A stretch of 64,000 nt of DNA, taken from JALZAI01 sp038212215. GTDB taxonomy: Bacteria; Actinomycetota; Actinomycetes; Mycobacteriales; Jatrophihabitantaceae. The position numbers were made by a program, and so were the translations under genes. Shown here piece by piece: positions 15,683 to 23,948 of this stretch; position 1 is the first letter of the stretch, and each line of letters starts with the position of its first letter. Location of the stretch: assembly GCA_038212215.1 (NCBI GenBank), contig JBBQUT010000004.1, positions 144,871-208,870 of the forward strand, in the 5' to 3' direction. Below the pieces are notes generated by a model that had not been told where the DNA came from, made no database searches, and worked only from the letters and a program-made list of their open reading frames with translations.

Positions 15683-17190
15683 GACCGATCCGCAGGCATC
15701 GTCAGGGGGCGTAGCGTTTCGGCCGTCGCGATTGCCTGCAGGACGGCACGCGCCTTGTTGCGGGTCTCCATCTCCTCCAGCGCGGGCACGCTGTCGGCGA
15801 CGACGCCAGCGGCCGCCTGCACGTAGGCGACGCCGTCGCGCATCACCGCCGTCCGGATCGCGATGGCCATGTCCAGATCGCCGGCGGCGTCGAGATAACC
15901 CACGGCGCCTGCGTAGATACCGCGACGCACCGGCTCCAGTTCGTCGATGAGTTCCATCGCGCGAACCTTCGGCGCGCCGGAGACCGTGCCGTGCGGGAAG
16001 GCGGCAACGAAGACGTCGAGGGCATCCTTGCCCTCTGCGAGCCGACCGGTGACTGTCGACACGATGTGCCAAACGTGGCTGTAGCGCTCGACCGTCCCGA
16101 ATTCGAGCACCTCGACCGTACCCGGAGCCGAAATTCGTCCGAGGTCGTTGCGCGCAAGGTCGACGAGCATGACGTGCTCGGCTCGCTCTTTCGGGTCGTT
16201 GACGAGCTCGTGCACGAGTTCAGCATCGCGCTCGGGGGTGTCGCCGCGCTTGCGGGTGCCGGCGATCGGGTGGATGGTCGCCCGCCCGTCGTGCACCGTG
16301 ACCAGGGCCTCGGGGCTGGACCCGACGATGTCGAATCCGTCGAGTCGGAGGAAGTACATGTACGGCGACGGGTTGAGGGTGCGCAGCACGCGGTACACGT
16401 CGAACGGCTCAGCTTGGGTCTCTGCCTGGAAGCGCTGCGACGGCAGGATCTGGAACACTTCCCCCGCCCGAATGGCCTCGATGCACTGCTCGACGGCCGC
16501 TTCGTACTCCCCCGGACCGGCAGTGGACGTCGCTGGCTTCGGTGGCGTGGCCGCGAGCGTCGCAACCGTCGACGGGGCGGGCGTGGCCAGCGCGTACGCC
16601 ATCGCGTCCAAGCGCCCCACGGCATCTGCGTAGGCGGCGTCCAGATCGGAGCCGCTCATCGACGGGTGCAGGACCGCGTTGGCGATGAGCACCACGGTGC
16701 ATTGGTGGTGGTCGACCGCCGCGAGGTCAGTGACGAGCAGCATCGTGAGCTCTGGCAAGCCCAGGTCGTCGACCGCCTTCTCCGGCAGCCGCTCGAGCCG
16801 GCGGACCACGTCGTAGGCGAGGTAGCCGACGAAGCCGCCGGTCAGCGGTGGCAGCCCGGGCAGCCGCGGGCCCTTCATCGCCCGCCAGGCCGCACCGAGC
16901 ACGGCCAGCGGGTCGCCGCTCACCGGCAGTCCCTCGGGCACCTGACCGCTCCAGCTCGCCTCGCCCCCGGTCACCGACAGCGCCGCGACCGCATTCACGC
17001 CGACGAACGACCAGCGCGAGAACGACGCGCCGGCCTCCGCGGATTCGAGCAGGAATGTGCCCGGACGCCCGTCCGCAAGTTTCCGGTACACCCCGACCGG
17101 TGTCTCGCTGTCGGCGAACAGCGTCCGGGTGATGGGGACGAGTCGATGGGTGCGCACCAGTTCGTCGAGATCGGCGCGGCTGATCGTCAC
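15679..17190 (-). CDS. trpE: Anthranilate synthase component I
   Basis: 503 aa from GTG 17190. Chorismate-binding enzyme motifs are plain: IRAGEVFQILPSQRF, NPSPYMYFL, GSSPEALV, HPIAGTRKRG, DLARNDLGR, FPHGTVSGAPKVRAMELID and YAGAVGYLD. It makes anthranilate from chorismate with a glutamine amidotransferase partner that is not in this window. The GTG overlaps the hisI TGA (GTGA), and the stop overlaps the next ATG. No leader peptide or T-box is visible, as the gene is internal to an operon. Confidence 0.97.
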   Translation of the reverse strand: MTISRADLDELVRTHRLVPITRTLFADSETPVGVYRKLADGRPGTFLLESAEAGASFSRWSFVGVNAVAALSVTGGEASWSGQVPEGLPVSGDPLAVLGAAWRAMKGPRLPGLPPLTGGFVGYLAYDVVRRLERLPEKAVDDLGLPELTMLLVTDLAAVDHHQCTVVLIANAVLHPSMSGSDLDAAYADAVGRLDAMAYALATPAPSTVATLAATPPKPATSTAGPGEYEAAVEQCIEAIRAGEVFQILPSQRFQAETQAEPFDVYRVLRTLNPSPYMYFLRLDGFDIVGSSPEALVTVHDGRATIHPIAGTRKRGDTPERDAELVHELVNDPKERAEHVMLVDLARNDLGRISAPGTVEVLEFGTVERYSHVWHIVSTVTGRLAEGKDALDVFVAAFPHGTVSGAPKVRAMELIDELEPVRRGIYAGAVGYLDAAGDLDMAIAIRTAVMRDGVAYVQAAAGVVADSVPALEEMETRNKARAVLQAIATAETLRPLTMPADRS

Positions 17191-17624
17191 AACAGCGTCC
17201 CCGCGTCGAAACAGCTCCGCTCGCCGGTGTGGCAGGCTGCCCCGACCTGGTCTACCCGAAGCAGCACAACATCGCCGTCGCAATCCAGAGCCACCGACTT
17301 CACGTGCTGCGCGTGTCCTGACGTCGCACCCTTCACCCAGTACTCCTGGCGCGAGCGTGACCAGTACGTTGCCCGCCCGGTGGTGAGCGTGCGGTGCAGC
17401 GCTTCGTCGTCCATCCAGGCAAGCATGAGCACCTGGCCGCTGTCGTGCTGCTGCACGACCGCGGCGATCAGGCCGGCGCCGTCGCGCTTGAGGCGCGCGG
17501 CGACGGCGGGGTCGAGATCGGACGGTGCGCGCGGCACGGCGTCGGGAGGCGGCATGGCCTCGATTGTGCCGAACGCGGCCGCGCCGGGCTCGGGAGCTGT
17601 CACGTCGGGCGGGTACTCAGACAT
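17187..17624 (-). CDS. hisI: Phosphoribosyl-AMP cyclohydrolase
   Basis: 145 aa. The core has QVLMLAWMDDEALHRTLTTG, YWSRSRQEYWVKGATSGH, the metal-binding DCDGDVVLLRV and a C-terminal ACHTGERSCF with the zinc cysteines. It opens the purine ring of PR-AMP in step 3 of histidine synthesis. The N-terminal 35 residues are an unconserved, proline-rich extension; an internal ATG at 17555 is an alternative start. ATG 17624 overlaps the histidine kinase stop by 8 nt (ATGTCTGA), which favours it and implies coupling to the kinase gene. Confidence 0.94.
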   Translation of the reverse strand: MSEYPPDVTAPEPGAAAFGTIEAMPPPDAVPRAPSDLDPAVAARLKRDGAGLIAAVVQQHDSGQVLMLAWMDDEALHRTLTTGRATYWSRSRQEYWVKGATSGHAQHVKSVALDCDGDVVLLRVDQVGAACHTGERSCFDAGTLL

Positions 17625-19200
17625 CCGGGCCGGTATGCACAGCGGGAAGCCGAACGGTGACGGTGCTGCCGCCCTGGACAGTGCTGTCGAAACGCACCGT
17701 TCCGGCGTGCGCCCGCACGATGCTCGCGACTATCGACAGGCCCAACCCGCTGCCGCCGCTTGCGCGCGTGCGCGCCTTGTCCGCCCGCCAGAACCTCTCG
17801 AAGACGTGCGCGGCCTCCTCGGGTGCGAGGCCGGGCCCGCCGTCGGCAACCTGCAGCAGGATGTCGGCGCCGTCTGCCACGCCGCGCACCCGGATCGGCG
17901 CATCCGGTCGGGTGTGCGCAGCGGCATTGTTGATCAGGTTGCGGAGCACGCGAAGCAACTGGTCGCTGTCGCCGATAATGTGGTGCGGCGGTGTGGCGTC
18001 GATAACGATCTCTCGCTGCGGGTACGCCGCCCGGGCGCTGATCACTGCGTCCGCTACGAGATCGGGGACGTCGATGAGTTCCCGGGCCGGCGGGCTACCG
18101 CGGTCCCCTCGGGCCAGCAGGAGCAGGTCCTCGACCAGGCGGGACATCCGGGTGCCTTCGGCCTCGATGCGGTCCAGGTTGTCAGAGTTGACAATGTCAG
18201 AGTTGACCGGATCGACGGTGCCGGTGCTCGCGGCTGCGACGCGCTGCATCCGAGCGAGTTCGGCATACCCGCGAATCGAGGTGAGCGGCGTGCGCAGCTC
18301 GTGAGATGCGTCGGCGAGGAAGCGTCGCATTCGTTCCTCGCTTTCCACCCGTGCGGCGAACTGGGTTTCGACCGCGGCCAGCAGCGTGTTCATCGACTCC
18401 GCCAGCTGACCGACCTCGGTGCCTTCCTCGGTGACCGGGACCCGTCGATCGAGGCCGGCGCCGTCCGGCGACAGCTCGGCCGCGACCTCGTGCGCGGTGT
18501 CGGTGACGCGGCGCAGCCGGCGCAGGCTGAAACGCACCCCGTAGTAGGTGGCGAGCACAGCGATCAGGACGGCCAGGCCACCGATGATCAACTCCTGGGC
18601 GACGAGTCGGCTCATGGTCAGGTCGATCTCGCTCGTGGACAGGCCCGTGGCGATGAGCCGACCCTCCTGGGTGAATCGGCCGGCCACCCGCAGATTGGCA
18701 TCTTCGTCGGCGACGGTCATGATCTGATCCGGGTTCGCAGCGAGTTGCCGGCGTTGGGTGTTGCTGAGAAACAGCGGATTGACGAAATCTCCCCTGAAGG
18801 TCAGCTCTCGGCCGCTCGGCGGCAGTATTGCGGCGATCCACTCCTGCTGGGTCTGCGGTGGGCCGTCATTGCGGCACTGGATCTGACCGTTGCGATTCAC
18901 GGTCACTGTTTCGACACACTGGTTGAAGAACACGGAGTTCTGCGCGGCCGTCGCGCGCACCTGCTGATCCAAGCGTCCGAGCAGGTAGGAGTGCAGGGCG
19001 AAGTAGGTGACGGTACCGACCACGACCACGAGGACGGCAACGAGGGTCACGACGCCGACGATCAACCGGGCGGTCAGGCTGCGCGGCACCAGCCGGCGCC
19101 ACCCCGCTACGGCCGCCGGCCGCGCCGGGTCGGCACCCAACGCCTCGTTCTCGGCAGTCGCGACCGCAGCCGGCGAAGGGAGGAACCGGATATCACTCAC
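17617..19200 (-). CDS. Sensor histidine kinase
   Basis: 527 aa. TM1 is near residues 45-70, an extracytoplasmic sensor domain with two cysteines (FNQCVE, IQCRND) spans about 71-200, and TM2 is near 203-220. A HAMP domain follows, then the H-box ASHELRTPL with His300, an N-box LRNLINNAAAHT, and G-boxes VADGGPGLAPEE and GSGLGLSIV. It is an EnvZ/PrrB/TcrY-like kinase and should phosphorylate the response regulator encoded 7 bp upstream. The linker around 340 contains a 15-bp tandem duplication (NSDIVNSD). The signal is unknown. Its stop overlaps hisI. Confidence 0.93.
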   Translation of the reverse strand: MSDIRFLPSPAAVATAENEALGADPARPAAVAGWRRLVPRSLTARLIVGVVTLVAVLVVVVGTVTYFALHSYLLGRLDQQVRATAAQNSVFFNQCVETVTVNRNGQIQCRNDGPPQTQQEWIAAILPPSGRELTFRGDFVNPLFLSNTQRRQLAANPDQIMTVADEDANLRVAGRFTQEGRLIATGLSTSEIDLTMSRLVAQELIIGGLAVLIAVLATYYGVRFSLRRLRRVTDTAHEVAAELSPDGAGLDRRVPVTEEGTEVGQLAESMNTLLAAVETQFAARVESEERMRRFLADASHELRTPLTSIRGYAELARMQRVAAASTGTVDPVNSDIVNSDNLDRIEAEGTRMSRLVEDLLLLARGDRGSPPARELIDVPDLVADAVISARAAYPQREIVIDATPPHHIIGDSDQLLRVLRNLINNAAAHTRPDAPIRVRGVADGADILLQVADGGPGLAPEEAAHVFERFWRADKARTRASGGSGLGLSIVASIVRAHAGTVRFDSTVQGGSTVTVRLPAVHTGPDV

Positions 19201-19207
19201 GGGCGGG

Positions 19208-19921
19208 TCACACGCGCGGAGCCTTGATCACGTACCCGGCGCCGCGCACGGTGTGGATCAGCTTCGGCTCGACCGAGTCGACCTTCTTGCGCAGGTACCC
19301 GATATAGAGCTCGACAATGTTGGACTGGCCCTGGAAATCGTATTTCCAGACCCGGTCGAGAATCTGCGCCTTCGAGAGCACCACCCGTTCGTTGCGCATG
19401 AGGTAGCGCAACAGCTCGAATTCGGTAGCTGTGACGTGCACCTCGACGCCGGCGCGGGTGACCTCGTGGCTGTTCTCGTCCAGTTCGAGGTCGGCGACGC
19501 GCAGCACGCCGTCGCGCGTCCCGTCGGGGGCGGAGCGGCGCAGCACCGCGTGCACACGTGCCAGCAACTCCTCGATGCTGAACGGCTTGACGACGTAATC
19601 GTCGGCACCGGCGCGCAGCCCGCTGACCCGGTCGGTCGCCGTGTCGCGGGCAGTCAGGAAGATGACCGGAACCTGCGATCCCGCCGCCCGCAGTTCCTGC
19701 AGCACCCCGAAACCGTCACGTCCAGGCATCATCACATCGAGCACAATGAGATCGGGGTCGTACTCGTCGATTTTTTCGAGGGCACTGATGCCGCTGTCGG
19801 CCGTCATCGTCTCGAAACCGTCGAAGCGCAGCGCCGACGAGACGAGGTGGGTGACGTTGTCCTCGTCGTCGACGACGAGGACCCGTCGCTTGGTCCCGCG
19901 ACTGGCTACGGCTGCACTCAT
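19208..19921 (-). CDS. OmpR/PhoB-family response regulator
   Basis: 237 aa. The receiver domain carries VVDDE acidic residues, phospho-acceptor Asp62 in LIVLDVMMPGRDG, a conserved Thr in FLTARD and Lys112 in VVKPF. The C-terminal winged helix has TATEFELLRYLMRNERVVLSKAQILDRVW and ends IHTVRGAGYVIK. It binds DNA repeats upstream of target genes when phosphorylated. Ribosome site GAGGAGG precedes the ATG. It heads a leftward run of kinase, hisI and trpE, so it could influence amino-acid genes by position. Confidence 0.94.
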   Translation of the reverse strand: MSAAVASRGTKRRVLVVDDEDNVTHLVSSALRFDGFETMTADSGISALEKIDEYDPDLIVLDVMMPGRDGFGVLQELRAAGSQVPVIFLTARDTATDRVSGLRAGADDYVVKPFSIEELLARVHAVLRRSAPDGTRDGVLRVADLELDENSHEVTRAGVEVHVTATEFELLRYLMRNERVVLSKAQILDRVWKYDFQGQSNIVELYIGYLRKKVDSVEPKLIHTVRGAGYVIKAPRV

Positions 19922-20046
19922 GTGTCCTCCTCGGCACTGGGTAAGTCTTGGCTGTACCTAGGCTGAGCGACCGAACTGAGCGCCTGCTGGGCACAAGCTG
20001 AGAATAGCGTAGGCAGTGGGTCTCGACTCCCCCGCCGACCGAGCGC

Positions 20047-20820
20047 TCAGCGAACGACGATGTGCTCTGCGCGCAACGCGTCCTTCACCATCGACACGGT
20101 CAGTTCGCCGAAATGGAAGACGCTTGCAGCGAGGACGGCGTCGGCGCCCGCCTGCACCGCAGGCGCGAAATCGGCTAGTGCACCGGCGCCGCCGCTGGCG
20201 ATGACGGGCACCTCGACCGCGGCGCGGACGAGGCGAATCAGTTCCAGGTCGTAACCGTCCTTGGTCCCGTCGGCGTCCATCGAGTTGAGCAGGATCTCCC
20301 CCGCCCCTAGGTCCGCGGCCCGGCGCGTCCATTCGATCGCATCGATGCCCGTGCCGCGCCGTCCGCCGTGCGTGGTGACCTCGAAACCGCTCGGCGTCGC
20401 CACGCCCCCCGCGGGCACGCGCCGGGCGTCGAGGGAGAGCACCAGCACCTGCCGGCCAAAGCGCTGCGCGATCTCGGCGACCAGTTCGGGACGGGCGATC
20501 GCGGCGGTATTCACGCCGACCTTGTCGGCACCGGCCCGTAACAACGCATCGACGTCGGCGACGGTGCGCACCCCGCCGCCGACCGTCAACGGGATGAACA
20601 CCTGATCCGCCGTCCGTCGCACCATCTCGTAGGTGGTCTCGCGTCCCCCCGAGGACGCGGTGATGTCGAGAAAGGTCAGCTCGTCGGCGCCTTGCTCGTC
20701 ATAACGGCGGGCCAGTTCGACCGGGTCACCTGCGTCGCGCAGTCCGGTGAACTTCACGCCCTTGACGACCCGTCCGGCGTCGACGTCCAGGCATGGGATG
20801 ACACGGACGGCAACGCTCAT
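20047..20820 (-). CDS. hisF: Imidazole glycerol phosphate synthase subunit HisF
   Basis: 257 aa TIM barrel with catalytic Asp in VIPCLDVDAGRVVKG and in LVLSLDARRV, phosphate sites TVGGGVRTVADV and ASGGAGALADF. With HisH it makes IGP and AICAR. It is separated from hisA by a divergent MFS gene, and from hisI by the two-component genes, so it must be transcribed from its own promoter in the 99-bp gap shared with the MFS gene. Confidence 0.97.
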   Translation of the reverse strand: MSVAVRVIPCLDVDAGRVVKGVKFTGLRDAGDPVELARRYDEQGADELTFLDITASSGGRETTYEMVRRTADQVFIPLTVGGGVRTVADVDALLRAGADKVGVNTAAIARPELVAEIAQRFGRQVLVLSLDARRVPAGGVATPSGFEVTTHGGRRGTGIDAIEWTRRAADLGAGEILLNSMDADGTKDGYDLELIRLVRAAVEVPVIASGGAGALADFAPAVQAGADAVLAASVFHFGELTVSMVKDALRAEHIVVR

Positions 20821-20919
20821 CGGTCAAGTTTGGCAGTTGGCATTGCAGGCGCGGGTCGGTAGCGTGCCAAACGGGGCCAGGACCGATCAAAAGCGTGCAT
20901 CGGCATTGGGGGCACAGTC

Positions 20920-22203
20920 ATGACGTCTGTTCAGGACACCGTCGATCACCCGCCGGAGAAGATGACGTCGGCCGACATGCGCGCCGTCTTCGCGGCCACG
21001 CTGGGTTGGGCGATGGACAGCTTCGACTACTTCATCGTCGTGCTGGTCTACGCCGACGTGGCCGCGGACTTTCACGTCTCGCTGACGCGGATGGCGTTCC
21101 TGACCACGGTGACGCTCGTGATGCGCCCGGTAGGCGCGGCGATCTTCGGTGTCTGGGCGGACCGGGTCGGCCGCAAGAAGATCCTGATCATCGACGTGGT
21201 TTTCTATTCGGTTGTCGGGTTCCTCTGCGCATTCGCGCCGAACTACTCGGTCCTGCTGTTCCTTCGACTGCTGTACGGCGTTGGGATGGGCGGCGAGTGG
21301 GGCTTGGGCGCGTCGCTGTCGATGGAAAAGGTGCCGCCCAAGCGCCGCGGGCTGGTCAGCGGGATCGTCCAGCAGGGTTACGCCATCGGTTACCTGTTCG
21401 CCGCAGTGGCCTACCTGCTGATCACGAACCTGACCACATGGGGTTGGCGTGGGTTGTTCGCGCTGTCCATCCTGCCGGCGCTGCTGTCACTGTTCGTCCG
21501 CGCCAAGGTCACTGAGTCCGAAGCGTGGCAGGAGACCCGCGCGAACACGATTCGCCACAAGACCTCCATCCGTGAGGTGCTCGGCTCGCGCCCGGTGCTG
21601 CGCCGGCTGATCTACCTTGTGCTGCTGATGACGGCGTTCAACTGGATGAGCCACGGGACGCAGGACATCTATCCGACCTACCTGAAGAAGGGCCTGCATT
21701 TCGCGCCGAACACCGCTCTCTACATAGCGATCCTTTACAACGTTGGAGCGCTGCTCGGCGGAATCATCATGGGCGCGGCGTCAGAGAAGTACGGCCGACG
21801 GGCGATCGTGGTGTTCTGCGCGGTGCTGGGCCTGCCGATCCTGCCGCTGTTCGCGGCGTCGTCGACGCTCGGCCTGGTGTGCTTGGGATCGTTCCTGATG
21901 CAATTCGTGGTGCAGGGCGCCTGGGGCGTCATTCCGGCGCACCTCACCGAGTTGTCACCGGCCGAGATCCGCGGGTTCTACCCGGGTGTGACCTATCAGC
22001 TGGGCAACTGCCTGGCCGCATTCAACCTGCCGATTGAGGAACGATTGGCTGCAAGCCACAGCTACACGTTCGCGCTGTCCGCGACGCTGATCCCGGTGTT
22101 CATCGCGGTGGCCGTCCTGGCGGCGATCGGCACCGAGGCGCGCGGTCAGCGACTCTCGCGCGGTGAACAGCCGACGCTGACGCCCACACCGGTCGGCGTG
22201 TGA
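20920..22203 (+). CDS. MFS transporter (organic acid:H+ symporter type)
   Basis: 427 aa, 12 predicted membrane segments. The first helix reads LGWAMDSFDYFIVVLVYADVA and the loop 2-3 motif is GVWADRVGRKKILI; loop 8-9 has GAASEKYGRR. The pattern D-F/Y-x-x-F in helix 1 and GMGGEWGLGASL match the sialate/lactate/aromatic-acid symporter branches of MFS. The likely cargo is a monocarboxylate, but this is inference. It lies on the opposite strand between hisF and hisA, an insertion into the his genes. Confidence 0.85.
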   Translation: MTSVQDTVDHPPEKMTSADMRAVFAATLGWAMDSFDYFIVVLVYADVAADFHVSLTRMAFLTTVTLVMRPVGAAIFGVWADRVGRKKILIIDVVFYSVVGFLCAFAPNYSVLLFLRLLYGVGMGGEWGLGASLSMEKVPPKRRGLVSGIVQQGYAIGYLFAAVAYLLITNLTTWGWRGLFALSILPALLSLFVRAKVTESEAWQETRANTIRHKTSIREVLGSRPVLRRLIYLVLLMTAFNWMSHGTQDIYPTYLKKGLHFAPNTALYIAILYNVGALLGGIIMGAASEKYGRRAIVVFCAVLGLPILPLFAASSTLGLVCLGSFLMQFVVQGAWGVIPAHLTELSPAEIRGFYPGVTYQLGNCLAAFNLPIEERLAASHSYTFALSATLIPVFIAVAVLAAIGTEARGQRLSRGEQPTLTPTPVGV

Positions 22204-22237
22204 AGCTGCAGAGGTGCCGGTAGGCGTCTGGATCTAC

Positions 22238-22951
22238 TTAGCTGACGGCGGCCAATGCCTCGGGCAGCGTGAACGCGCCGGCGTAGAGCGCCTTGCCGAC
22301 GATCGAGCCCTCCACCCCGACGACCTGCGCGATCGCGCGCAGGTCGTCGAGGGACGAGACGCCGCCGCTCGCGACGACCGGGGCGGTTGTCCGAGCGCAC
22401 ACATCGCGCAGCAGTTGCAGGTTCGGGCCGGTGAGCGTGCCGTCACGGTGTACGTCGGTGACGACATAGCGCGCGCACCCGTCGGCGTCCAGGCGCGCCA
22501 GCGTCTGCCACAGGTCACCGCCCTCTTCTGTCCAGCCGCGTGCTGCCAGGGTCGTGCCGCGCACGTCCAGACCGACGGCGATCCGGTCGCCGTGGCGCGC
22601 GATCGCGCTGCGCACCCACTCCGGCGATTCGAGCGCGGCGGTGCCCAGGTTCACCCGCGCGCAACCTGTCGCGAGGGCCGCGTCGAGGGACGCGTCGTCG
22701 CGGATTCCGCCGGACAACTCGACGGCGATGTCCAGCCGCGCCACAACGTCGGCGAGCAGCGCTCTGTTCTCGCCCCGTCCGAACGCAGCGTCGAGGTCGA
22801 CGAGATGGATCCAGTCGGCACCGTCGCGCTGCCAATTCAGCGCGGCGGCCACCGGATCTCCGTAGGACGTCTCCGACCCGGCGGCCCCTTGGACGAGGCG
22901 GACCGCCGCTCCCCCGGCCACGTCCACCGCGGGCAGCAGCACAAAAGTCAT
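22238..22951 (-). CDS. hisA: Phosphoribosyl isomerase HisA (possibly PriA)
   Basis: 237 aa. It has LLPAVDVAGGAAVRLVQG, WIHLVDLDAAFGRG, ELSGGIRDD, IAVGLDVRG, and VVASGGVSSLDDL. In many Actinobacteria lacking trpF this enzyme (PriA) also isomerises PRA in tryptophan synthesis; no trpF is seen among the trp genes here, so a dual role is plausible. The ATG overlaps the TGA of the second of two 9-codon ORFs built from a 26-bp tandem repeat that carries a GGAGG site. Confidence 0.96.
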   Translation of the reverse strand: MTFVLLPAVDVAGGAAVRLVQGAAGSETSYGDPVAAALNWQRDGADWIHLVDLDAAFGRGENRALLADVVARLDIAVELSGGIRDDASLDAALATGCARVNLGTAALESPEWVRSAIARHGDRIAVGLDVRGTTLAARGWTEEGGDLWQTLARLDADGCARYVVTDVHRDGTLTGPNLQLLRDVCARTTAPVVASGGVSSLDDLRAIAQVVGVEGSIVGKALYAGAFTLPEALAAVS

Positions 22952-23003
22952 CGTCGACCTCCGGTCGAGGAAGTCATCGTCGACCTCCGGTCGAGGAACT
23001 CAT
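22948..23003 (-). repeat. 26-bp tandem duplication forming a two-step micro-ORF relay before hisA
   Basis: The upstream gene ends GACGATGA. The ATG at 23003 opens MSSSTGGRR-stop; its ATGA at 22977 opens MTSSTGGRR-stop; that ATGA at 22951 is the hisA start. The repeat period is 26 bp, and each unit contains ACCGGAGGTCGACG in front of its ATG, so every step has its own Shine-Dalgarno. The unit copies the 3' end of the preceding gene (TTCGACCGGAGGCGACGATGA), pointing to local duplication rather than an inserted element. Confidence 0.85.
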
Positions 23004-23335
23004 CGTCGCCTCCGGTCGAAGAAGATCAGCACCAGCACCGGGCCTGCCACGACGAACACCAGCGCGGTCACGACGATGTAGGTGAGTGATCCGGTGAACA
23101 GGAAAACCAGCAGCAGGGTCGCCATCACCAGCGTGAACAACGCACCGAGGGTCTCCCTGCGCCGCTGGAAGGACGGGCCGTGCTGCCAGAGCCGCAGCCG
23201 GCGCCACGTCAGCGTGCGGCGCTCGCGGCGGCGCTGCGCGGCCGAGCGCTTCCGCTGCCCGGCTCGCGCCGCGTCGGCACGTCGCTTGGCAGCGGCCTCG
23301 CGCTCGGCCCGGGCGAGGGCACGCTGCTTGCTCAT
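23000..23335 (-). CDS. Small basic membrane protein in the his cluster
   Basis: 111 aa. The first 60 residues are a strongly basic, alanine/arginine-rich helix; two hydrophobic segments follow at about 63-83 and 86-106, and the protein ends FFDRRRR. I do not recognise a named family, though small membrane proteins between hisH and hisA are common in Actinobacteria. It lies 7 bp after hisH, and its stop (ATGA) begins the micro-ORF relay to hisA, so it is part of the operon. Function unknown. Confidence 0.75.
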   Translation of the reverse strand: MSKQRALARAEREAAAKRRADAARAGQRKRSAAQRRRERRTLTWRRLRLWQHGPSFQRRRETLGALFTLVMATLLLVFLFTGSLTYIVVTALVFVVAGPVLVLIFFDRRRR

Positions 23336-23342
23336 CGTCGGG

Positions 23343-23948
23343 TCACAGGGCGCCGAGCCAGTTGCCGAGCAGCGTCGCCCCGGCGTCGCCGGACTTCTCC
23401 GGATGGAACTGGGTGGCGCTCACCGGGCCGTCCTCGACCGCGGACACGAAGGGCTCGCCATGCTCGGTGATGCTTACCCGTCCGCCGGCGTAGGAGTGCA
23501 CGGCGTAGGAGTGGACGAAGTAGAACCGGGTCGCTGCATCGAGCCCGCCGAACAGGATCGAGCCGGGTGCGGCGGCGACGGTGTTCCACCCCATGTGCGG
23601 CAGCACCGGCGCCTGCAGCGGCTCGACCCGCCCGCGCAGGACGCCCAGCCCCGGGGCCTCGACCCCGTGCTCGACGCCTGCGTCGAAGAGCACCTGCATA
23701 CCGACACAGATGCCGAGCACCGGACGGTGTAGCTGCACCCGCCGGGCGACAACGCCGGCGCCGTCGACGCCGTCGAGCCCGGACATGCACGCGGCGAAGG
23801 CACCGACCCCCGGCACGACAAGCCCGTCGCACTCGAGGGCCGCCGCCGGGTCGGCCGTCACCATGACGTCGGCCCCGATCCGCTCCAGCGCCCGCTGTGC
23901 GGAGCGCAGATTGCCCGATCCGTAATCGAGGACGACAACCTTCTTCAG
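23343..23948 (-). CDS. hisH: Imidazole glycerol phosphate synthase subunit HisH, probable CTG start
   Basis: 201 aa class I glutamine amidotransferase: VVVLDYGSGNLRSAQRAL, PGVGAF, LGICVGMQVLFDAG with the catalytic Cys, and FHPEKSGDAG near the C-terminus with His/Glu. It supplies ammonia to HisF. The family N-terminus begins KKVVVLDYG, and the only start-like codon ahead of it is CTG at 23948, overlapping the hisB TGA as CTGA, with AAGGG 7 nt upstream. There is no in-frame ATG, GTG or TTG close upstream; the frame extends to 24236 only as hisB shadow. Confidence 0.93.
   Translation of the reverse strand: MKKVVVLDYGSGNLRSAQRALERIGADVMVTADPAAALECDGLVVPGVGAFAACMSGLDGVDGAGVVARRVQLHRPVLGICVGMQVLFDAGVEHGVEAPGLGVLRGRVEPLQAPVLPHMGWNTVAAAPGSILFGGLDAATRFYFVHSYAVHSYAGGRVSITEHGEPFVSAVEDGPVSATQFHPEKSGDAGATLLGNWLGAL

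Noticed and set aside
15991..19227. 1078-codon open frame on the + strand across trpE, hisI and the histidine kinase
   Set aside because: Opposite-strand shadow of three well-recognised genes in high-GC DNA; no family-like sequence.
22948..23003. Treating the 26-bp repeat as another copy of the 71-bp family
   Set aside because: Sequence and length differ; it copies the end of the preceding gene.
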